Shown: positions 1 to 6,033 of the stretch, one piece after another | Layout: every line of letters starts with the position of its first letter | Position numbering within the stretch: the stretch's first letter is position 1 | Position numbers and translations under genes: made by a program | Source: Thiogranum sp963752745 | Lineage (GTDB): Bacteria; Pseudomonadota; Gammaproteobacteria; DSM-19610 | Length of the DNA: 64,000 nt | Direction of reading: 5' to 3' | Assembly (NCBI GenBank): GCA_963752745.1 | Contig: CAVWAK010000028.1 | Coordinates: forward strand, 11,683-75,682 | Notes under the pieces: generated by a model | Databases searched by the model: none | The model's input: the letters and a program-made list of their open reading frames with translations, nothing else | Told to the model about the DNA's origin: nothing

Positions 1-1426
1 CCAGTGCTGCGATCAATATTGGCCCGCCACAAGGTCCAATGATCAGCGCCGACAGACTGCCCATGATAAACACACCAATGAAGGTGCCGCCGCGTTGTTG
101 ATTGCTGATGTTGCTCAGACGGCTTTGCAGGCTGGCAGGCAGCTGGATATTGAAAAAGCCGAACATGGACAGCGCCAGCACGACAAAAAGTACCGCAAAC
201 GGAATCAGGAAGACCGGCTTCTGGAACAGTGCCTGAATGCCAATGGCGCCGCTGAAGCTGCCGACAATTGCGCCAATAACGGCGAAGGTGATCGCCAGCG
301 CTTCGACATAAACCAGGGACAGTATCAGGCTGCGCGACACCGTGGTTCTTTCGCCCTGGCCTACAATTATGCTCGATAGAATGGGAATCATTGGATACAT
401 GCAGGCAGTGAAAGCCAGCAGTAGCCCAAAACCCAGTGCAGCGACAATAACTTTGAACAGGCTGCCTTCACTCAGCATCCGGGTGAAGCGGTCGGCATCG
501 TTTAGCGGTGCCTCGGGTATCTCCGAAATGGCGCTGGCATCGAAAGCCGGCAATGTGAGCTGGAATGTTCGGCTCATGGGCGGGTAGCACACACCTCTAT
601 CGGCGCAACCCTGGTATTTGAGTGTCAGCGTGACAGGCGTCTGCTCACCTGAAGTGCGTTGCAAAGGCAGCGTGGCGCTGACCTGATGATAGTAGGCTTC
701 GATATCGCCGAATATTTCATCGTTCTTGTGCTTGCCCTCCGGGAAGGCCGCGGGCAGCAGGGTGACTCCGTTGGCATCGTCCAGGCTGAATTCGAATTTG
801 TGTCGATACAGGTAGTAGCCGTCGGCGATCAGCCAGTTGGCGGTCAGCGTATTGCTATCGCTGACCAGTACATCGGGTTGGAAGGCTTCGTCGGCAGGCA
901 GCAGTTCATCCTGATCACCAAAACCGAGGCTCTGTCCCAGGTCGTTGAGTGATTGCAGGGCAGAAGGCGGTTCTTTATCCGCTGTTGTCGGTACTGCGTC
1001 GTTCAGTGCGAGGGTGGTGATCTGGGTGTGCGGAGGATAGCAAACGCCGATATCGGCGCAGCCCTGGGAACTGGCCTTGAGTTCAAACTGGTTCGCCGAA
1101 CCCGTCGTGCGCGTGAGCGGTATATCGACGACCACCTGGTCCCGGTAGGTCTCAATTTCGCCAAAGAACTCGTCATTCTTGATTTTGCCTGCAGGGAGTT
1201 CCGGCGTGCCAAGTGAAACGCCTTCGGCGTCGGTAGCGAAGCGTATCTTGGTCTTGTATAGGTAGTAGCCGTCGGCGAGCTGCCAGGTGGCGCGGATGTG
1301 GTCGCCGTCGACCTGTGCGCTAAATGCAAAGGCCTCGTCAGCCGGCAGCAGTTCATCGTCGTCAAACAGACCCGCCTGTGCCAGTGATATCGAGCTGGCC
1401 AGTAGTGCAAAAATCCAGTATTTCAT
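1..1426 (-). CDS. dsbD: Thiol:disulfide interchange protein DsbD, partial, with two N-terminal DsbD domains
   Basis: This is the membrane electron carrier that passes reducing power from cytoplasmic thioredoxin to periplasmic thiol proteins. The frame starts at ATG 1426 and is open to the window edge, about 475 residues, so the rest of the membrane part and the C-terminal thioredoxin domain lie outside. Residues 1-18 form a signal peptide ending AQA. Two related periplasmic domains follow (about 20-145 and 168-295), each carrying the motif CAD-x-GVCYPP (Cys123/Cys129 and Cys274/Cys280), the active pair of the DsbD alpha domain. Membrane segments begin near residue 322, with one Cys in an ACMYP motif and a second in GPCGGP. 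The family normally has one N-terminal domain. The start overlaps the cutA stop (ATGA), the classic cutA-dsbD pairing. Confidence 0.93.
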   Translation of the reverse strand, partial: MKYWIFALLASSISLAQAGLFDDDELLPADEAFAFSAQVDGDHIRATWQLADGYYLYKTKIRFATDAEGVSLGTPELPAGKIKNDEFFGEIETYRDQVVVDIPLTRTTGSANQFELKASSQGCADIGVCYPPHTQITTLALNDAVPTTADKEPPSALQSLNDLGQSLGFGDQDELLPADEAFQPDVLVSDSNTLTANWLIADGYYLYRHKFEFSLDDANGVTLLPAAFPEGKHKNDEIFGDIEAYYHQVSATLPLQRTSGEQTPVTLTLKYQGCADRGVCYPPMSRTFQLTLPAFDASAISEIPEAPLNDADRFTRMLSEGSLFKVIVAALGFGLLLAFTACMYPMIPILSSIIVGQGERTTVSRSLILSLVYVEALAITFAVIGAIVGSFSGAIGIQALFQKPVFLIPFAVLFVVLALSMFGFFNIQLPASLQSRLSNISNQQRGGTFIGVFIMGSLSALIIGPCGGPILIAAL

Positions 1427-1758
1427 GGTGCCTCGTCTTGCGGATTGCGTATCCAGTCGAGATATTCGGCCAGGCCGTCGCTCACTGGGACTGCAATGAT
1501 TTCAGGAAGTTCGTACGGGTGCTGTGACCGAATCGCAGTTTCGATCTTCTGGTAATTACCCGCTTTTGCCTTGATTTTCAACAATGCCTCGCTGCCCGTT
1601 TCTACCTGACCTTTCCAGCGATAGACAGAAGTAACGCCCGGTATCACATTGACGCAGGCTGCCAGTCGGTATTCCACCAGGTGCCGCGCAATGCGTTCTC
1701 CGCTGGCGGCATCCGGTACGGTGCAGAAAATTACCTGGACGTCATCCGGATTGCTCAT
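1423..1758 (-). CDS. cutA: Divalent-cation tolerance protein CutA
   Basis: A 111-residue protein of the CutA1 family, small trimeric ferredoxin-fold proteins linked to copper and divalent-cation tolerance whose exact role is unsettled. The family signature is visible: FCTVPD near the N terminus, LAACVNVIPGVTSVYRWKG in the middle, and HPYELPEIIAVPV near the C terminus. Length is normal. Its stop overlaps the dsbD start by four bases, so the two are probably co-translated. No terminator is seen between them. Confidence 0.95.
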   Translation of the reverse strand: MSNPDDVQVIFCTVPDAASGERIARHLVEYRLAACVNVIPGVTSVYRWKGQVETGSEALLKIKAKAGNYQKIETAIRSQHPYELPEIIAVPVSDGLAEYLDWIRNPQDEAP

Positions 1759-1859
1759 GTTTTCTGCACCTTTGGATGCTTACGGAGTCAGAATATCGAC
1801 CTGGTCCGCGCATCTTAGCGGAATATGTACTGCGACCCCAATTCATGTAAGGTACCCCG

Positions 1860-2306
1860 ATGAATCCGCTCGGTTTGTTGTTTCTGCTGTTTATTCTCGT
1901 GCCGCTGGTTGAGATTTATTTTCTTATCCAGGTCGGCAGTGTCATCGGGGCTATACCCACAATAGGATTGGTGGTATTTACGGCGCTGCTGGGGGCTATG
2001 CTGCTGCGTTTCCAGGGTATGACCACCTTGCAGCGCACCCGAATGTCCATGGCCAAGGGTCAGGTGCCTGCGCTGGAGATGCTTGAGGGGGTGCTGCTGC
2101 TGTTTTCCGGCGTACTGCTGCTGACCCCCGGCTTTTTTACCGACGCAATTGGCTTCGCATTCCTGATTCCGCCGCTCCGGCAGGCGCTAATCCTATGGTT
2201 TATAAGGCGTTCTGATATTCAGATGCAGACCCGTCAGGGCCCTGGTCAGGGCCGACACCGCGACACCTATACCATCGAAGGTGAATACCGCCACGACGAC
2301 GATTAG
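1860..2306 (+). CDS. fxsA: FxsA family membrane protein
   Basis: A 148-residue inner-membrane protein of the FxsA family, known in E. coli as a suppressor of phage T7 exclusion by F plasmid when overproduced. Hydrophobic segments lie at about residues 5-22, 28-50 and 78-105, and the soluble C terminus is polar and ends in acidic residues. The PLVEIYFLIQVG motif near residue 15 is typical. It sits directly upstream of groES, an arrangement frequent in gammaproteobacteria, but groES has its own promoter and CIRCE operator. Confidence 0.93.
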   Translation: MNPLGLLFLLFILVPLVEIYFLIQVGSVIGAIPTIGLVVFTALLGAMLLRFQGMTTLQRTRMSMAKGQVPALEMLEGVLLLFSGVLLLTPGFFTDAIGFAFLIPPLRQALILWFIRRSDIQMQTRQGPGQGRHRDTYTIEGEYRHDDD

Positions 2307-2319
2307 GTGGTCACAGCCC

Positions 2320-2347
2320 TTGACTCCGGGCGTTTCATGACTATGAT
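2320..2347 (+). promoter_or_regulatory. Sigma70-type promoter of groESL
   Basis: TTGACT at 2320-2325 and TATGAT at 2342-2347 are separated by 16 bases. The -10 box touches the first base of the CIRCE operator, the expected geometry for HrcA blocking initiation. Read from sequence only; the start of transcription would fall inside CIRCE. Confidence 0.6.
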
Positions 2348-2373
2348 TAGCACTCACTGAGGGTGAGTGCTAA
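2347..2373 (+). promoter_or_regulatory. CIRCE operator (HrcA binding site)
   Basis: A perfect CIRCE element: TTAGCACTC, nine bases, then GAGTGCTAA. It lies 51 bases before the groES start and just after the -10 box. In the known system HrcA bound here represses groESL until heat or misfolded protein titrates GroEL. hrcA is not in this window. Confidence 0.97.
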
Positions 2374-2424
2374 CAACTGGCGCTCGCAAAATTAAAATTT
2401 ATAGAGTGAAAGGAGAACTTTCTG

Positions 2425-2715
2425 ATGAATCTTCGTCCCCTGCATGATCGTCTGATCATCAAGCGCATGGAAGAGGAACGTACCTCTCCGGGCGGTATTG
2501 TCATTCCGGATAGCGCAACTGAAAAACCCAGCCGCGGTGAAGTCATTGCGGCCGGTCACGGCAAGCGCAACGACAGCGGCGATGTGATCGCCATGGACGT
2601 TAAAGTTGGCGATACCGTGTTGTTCGGTAAATATTCTGGCACCGAGGTCAAAGTTGAAGGTGACGACCTGCTGGTGATGCGCGAAGAAGACGTCATGGCT
2701 GTTATCGAAGCCTGA
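2425..2715 (+). CDS. groES: Co-chaperonin GroES
   Basis: A 96-residue GroES, the heptameric lid of the GroEL folding chamber. It starts MNLRPLHDRLIIKR. The mobile loop (EERTSPGGIVIPDSA) that contacts GroEL lies at about residues 15-30, and GDTVLFGKYSGTEV lies in the C-terminal half. AGGAG stands upstream of the ATG. It is the first gene of the CIRCE-controlled groESL operon, 35 bases before groEL. Confidence 0.98.
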   Translation: MNLRPLHDRLIIKRMEEERTSPGGIVIPDSATEKPSRGEVIAAGHGKRNDSGDVIAMDVKVGDTVLFGKYSGTEVKVEGDDLLVMREEDVMAVIEA

Positions 2716-2750
2716 GTCATTACCGCAAAAAATTTTAGAGGATTTATTAA

Positions 2751-4386
2751 ATGTCAGCAAAAGACGTAAAGTTTAGTGATGAAGCCCGCCACCGTATGGT
2801 GCGTGGCGTCAATGTACTCGCCGACGCGGTGAAAGTTACCCTCGGTCCCAAGGGTCGCAATGTGGTTCTGGACAAAGCCTTTGGCTCGCCGACCGTCACC
2901 AAGGACGGCGTTTCTGTCGCCAAGGAAATCGAACTGGAAGACAAGTTCGAGAACATGGGTGCACAGATGGTGAAGGAAGTTGCTTCCCAGACTTCTGATG
3001 TTGCCGGTGACGGTACTACCACTGCAACCGTTCTGGCACAGGCTATTGTCCGCGAAGGCATGAAGGCTGTTGCTGCCGGTATGAACCCCATGGACCTGAA
3101 GCGCGGTCTCGACAAGGCCGTCATTGTTGCGGTTGAAGATCTTAAAGGTCTGTCACAGCCCTGTGCCGATACCAAGGCCATTGCCCAGGTCGGTACCATT
3201 TCCGCCAACTCTGACGAGAACATCGGCGCCATTATTTCCGATGCCATGGAAAAAGTCGGTAAAGAAGGTGTGATAACAGTTGAAGAAGGTTCTTCGCTGG
3301 AAAATGAGCTGGACGTTGTCGAAGGCATGCAGTTTGATCGCGGTTACCTGTCGCCGTACTTCGTTACCAACCAGCAGAACATGCAGGCTGAACTGGAAGA
3401 TCCCTTTGTACTGCTGTTCGACAAGAAGATCTCCAACATCCGCGACCTGCTGCCGGTACTGGAAGGCGTTGCCAAGGCTGGCAAGCCGCTGCTGATTATT
3501 TCCGAAGACGTTGAAGGCGAAGCGCTGGCTACCCTGGTGGTCAACAGCATTCGCGGTATCGTCAAGGTCTGCGCCGTCAAGGCACCGGGCTTCGGTGACC
3601 GCCGCAAGTCTATGCTGCAGGATATCGCTGTCCTCACCGGTGGCCAGGTGATTTCCGAAGATGTCGGCCTGTCGCTGGAAAAAGCCACCCTGGACGATCT
3701 GGGTTCCGCCAAGCGCATCCTGGTGTCCAAGGATAACAGCACCATTATCGATGGTGCCGGCAACCACGACGAAATCCAGGCACGTGTCGAGCAGGTTCGT
3801 CGCCCAGATTGAAGAAGCTACTTCCGATTACGACAAGGAAAAGCTGCAGGAACGCGTTGCCAAGCTGGCTGGCGGTGTCGCCGTCATTAAGGTCGGTGCA
3901 GCCACCGAAGTCGAAATGAAGGAAAAGAAAGCCCGTGTCGAAGACGCCCTGCACGCTACCCGCGCTGCTGTGGAAGAAGGTGTGGTTCCTGGTGGTGGCG
4001 TGGCCCTGCTGCGCTGCTGTGCCAAGGTCGCCGGTCTGAAAGGTGATAATCACGACCAGAATATGGGTATCGCCATTGCTCTTCGCGCGATGGAAGAGCC
4101 GCTGCGTCAGATCTGTGCCAATGCTGGCGACGAGTCTTCCGTGGTTCTTAACAAGGTTGCGGAAGGTAAAGGCGTGTTCGGCTATAACGCTGCAACTGGT
4201 GAGTACGGTGATATGCTGGAAATGGGTATCCTGGATCCCACCAAGGTCACTCGCAGTGCGCTGCAGAATGCAGCATCTATTGCCGGCCTGATCATCACCA
4301 CGGAAGCCATGGTGGCAGAACTGCCGAGAGATGAACCGGCGATGCCGGGCGGTGGCGGTATGCCTGACATGGGTGGCATGATGTAA
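2751..4386 (+). CDS. groEL: Chaperonin GroEL, broken by one inserted base
   Basis: GroEL is the 60-kDa ATP-driven folding chamber and is essential. The first frame (353 residues) carries GDGTTTATVLAQAI near residue 86 (ATP site). It runs to about residue 350, then hits a stop after VEQVRRPD. The next frame continues exactly with QIEEATSDYDKEKLQERV to the GGM-rich tail ending MPDMGGMM. Removing one C from the CCC at 3803-3805 restores VRRQIEEAT and a full-length protein of about 545 residues. Both halves are strongly conserved, so a sequencing or assembly insertion is more likely than a real mutation. A strong hairpin terminator follows. Confidence 0.95.
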
Positions 4387-4410
4387 AAGCCGTTCAGTCA
4401 TCAAGGCAAC

Positions 4411-4442
4411 AAAAAAGCCCGCCATTCGGCGGGCTTTTTTTA
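4411..4442 (+). terminator. Rho-independent terminator after groEL
   Basis: The stem AGCCCGCC / GGCGGGCT with loop ATTC is flanked by an A-run on the left and a T-run on the right. It can therefore terminate groESL and also act on the convergent anti-sigma gene. Confidence 0.9.
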
Positions 4443-4463
4443 TTTGGGGTTTACAAATATAAG

Positions 4464-5240
4464 TTATACGTTCAGGTAAACCCAACCTTCGTTCATGCGG
4501 TTAAGGATATGTTCCAGCGCCGAAGGCGTCACTTCAACATTGGGTAGCATGTCAAGATCGTCCTCCAGGTTTTCCATTTCGCGCACATGATCCATGGCAT
4601 CCTTGCAGGCCAGGAAAGTGAGATTGAAGTACTTTTCCTGCAAGGTGCGTATGCGTTGGGCGTATGGTGTGTGACCGCTGCGCAGCATTTTCACGGCACT
4701 GGCATTGGCGACGAGTTCAATTTCCGCGCCGTGGCTTTCGTCGGCATAGGTGCTGAGCAGTTGCTCCGCGGTCGCCAGCGCTTTCTCAAACTTGGCTTCG
4801 TTGGAAGTATTAAGGTGCACGATAACGCGTTTCAGCTGATTCTCATTGGTAACAGTACTCAGGTCGCCGCTATGGAATGCGCGGTCATCGTCGCTCAGGA
4901 ACATGGCATTCATGTTGCTGGACTGCACAGGTGCGGTGGCATCCGGTTGCTGATGGCCAACCCAGCCCAGAGTCGCACCCAGTCCGACCAGTAGCGTAGC
5001 AGCGGCAGCGCGGCCAAACGGGTTAATGCCACGGGCTTTTTGCTTACGCAGGCGTTCGCTTTGCGGCGGATGGTCGTAGGCATGACGCACCAGTTCACCC
5101 AGCTGGCGCAGTTCGCAAGCGCGCTGGCTGATGCTGCTGTCGGTGTCCATGGCTTCAAAAATTTCGCTTTTTTCCGACGCGTCCAGTTGGTCGTCCACAA
5201 AGGCGTTGAGACGGTCATCGGAGATGTGGTCGGTGCTCAT
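4464..5240 (-). CDS. Membrane anti-sigma factor with a C-terminal DsrE-like domain
   Basis: Starting at ATG 5240, which overlaps the sigma-factor stop (ATGA), this gives 258 residues. Residues 1-65 resemble the cytoplasmic anti-sigma domain (a DDRLNAFVDDQLD start, helical), but the Hx3Cx2C zinc motif is absent; only Cys42 is there. One membrane span lies at about 76-96. Residues 137-258 look like a DsrE/DsrF-family fold: KRVIVHLN start, FLACKDAM with Cys212, LPNVEVTPSALEHI, and the ending EGWVYLNV. With the span oriented in to out, this domain would be periplasmic. The usual ECF partner binds and inhibits the sigma factor; here the outer domain may sense a sulfur or redox signal. That role is an inference. 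Confidence 0.8.
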   Translation of the reverse strand: MSTDHISDDRLNAFVDDQLDASEKSEIFEAMDTDSSISQRACELRQLGELVRHAYDHPPQSERLRKQKARGINPFGRAAAATLLVGLGATLGWVGHQQPDATAPVQSSNMNAMFLSDDDRAFHSGDLSTVTNENQLKRVIVHLNTSNEAKFEKALATAEQLLSTYADESHGAEIELVANASAVKMLRSGHTPYAQRIRTLQEKYFNLTFLACKDAMDHVREMENLEDDLDMLPNVEVTPSALEHILNRMNEGWVYLNV

Positions 5241-5788
5241 GTTGCTGTCCTTAATTGGCAAACATTTGAATCGCCATGTACTTCGGCTTCCAGTAAACGT
5301 TCTTTCAGTGCCTTTCTGGCGCGTGAAAGACGGCTCATCACGGTGCCAATCGGTATTTCCAGAATTTGTGCTACTTCAATATAAGAGCAGCCCTCAAGGT
5401 CGACCAGGGTAATAACCTGGCGCTGTCCCATGGGAAGCAGGGTTATGGCGGCGCGTACCCTTTGGATGACCTGTTGACGGTCATGTCGCACGTCCGGGGT
5501 GTCATGCTCCACCAATACCACATCGTCGATATCCACGGTGTCGCGACTGCGGCGGAAATGATCACGCCAGCAGTTACTAAGAATCCGGTATAGCCAGGCC
5601 TTGAGTGTCTTCGGGTCACGCAGCTGATTACTGTTCTTCAGCGCTTTCGCCATCGTTTCCTGTACCAGGTCATCGGCCAATGCCGGGTTGTGGCACCATG
5701 AATAGGCGATGCGATACAGGTTGCTCCTGTATTCCGCAAGCGTCCGTTTAAACTGCTGATGTTTGCACAGATTTGCTATCACGCTCAT
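5237..5788 (-). CDS. ECF (group IV) RNA polymerase sigma factor
   Basis: Taking ATG 5788 (MSVIANLCKH) gives 183 residues, the normal size for this class; the open frame extends upstream to 5962 but that part is unlike any sigma factor and overlaps the likely promoter. Region 2 includes ALADDLVQETMAKAL (about 37-50) and AWLYRILSNCWRDHFRR (about 64-80). Region 4 includes LPMGQRQVITLVDLEGCSYIEVA and the helix-turn-helix IPIGTVMSRLSRARKAL (about 118-162). Its stop overlaps the anti-sigma start, so both are translated as a pair. The promoter just upstream resembles an ECF promoter, suggesting autoregulation. Confidence 0.9.
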   Translation of the reverse strand: MSVIANLCKHQQFKRTLAEYRSNLYRIAYSWCHNPALADDLVQETMAKALKNSNQLRDPKTLKAWLYRILSNCWRDHFRRSRDTVDIDDVVLVEHDTPDVRHDRQQVIQRVRAAITLLPMGQRQVITLVDLEGCSYIEVAQILEIPIGTVMSRLSRARKALKERLLEAEVHGDSNVCQLRTAT

Positions 5789-5811
5789 TACCGAAGTTGC
5801 TCTATGTAGGT

Positions 5812-5840
5812 TTAAGACGGGATTCGGATTGGAATATTCC
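5812..5840 (-). promoter_or_regulatory. Candidate autoregulated ECF promoter
   Basis: Read on the minus strand, GGAAT (5840-5836) is followed after 17 bases by GTCTTAA (5818-5812), close to the GGAAT/GTC pattern of many ECF promoters. It lies 23 bases before the sigma ATG at 5788. The GGAAT is part of a palindrome GGAATATTCC. Pattern match only. Confidence 0.4.
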
Positions 5841-6033
5841 CCCAGTATAAGTTCCGAAGACCTAAAACAACAGTCGTCGAGGCTCGGGGCCCGGGGACGT
5901 TCTGGTTGGTGTATGTAACCATCGAGGCGCTGGAGGTGGCAGAAGATTTGTATGATATTCAATAACCTTTATTCCAGGCGCCTTTGTGGCGCGGGTGGAG
6001 TAGTGCGCGTGCTGCAGGCGCTTCAGGTGCCGG

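Noticed and set aside
3153..3767. Frames opposite groEL
   Set aside because: Shadow of a conserved gene.
3795..3812. Programmed frameshift in groEL
   Set aside because: No slippery heptamer or stimulatory structure and GroEL is never known to use recoding; an insertion error is simpler.
5789..5962. N-terminal extension of the ECF sigma factor
   Set aside because: Unlike any sigma factor and overlapping the putative promoter; ATG 5788 gives the normal size.
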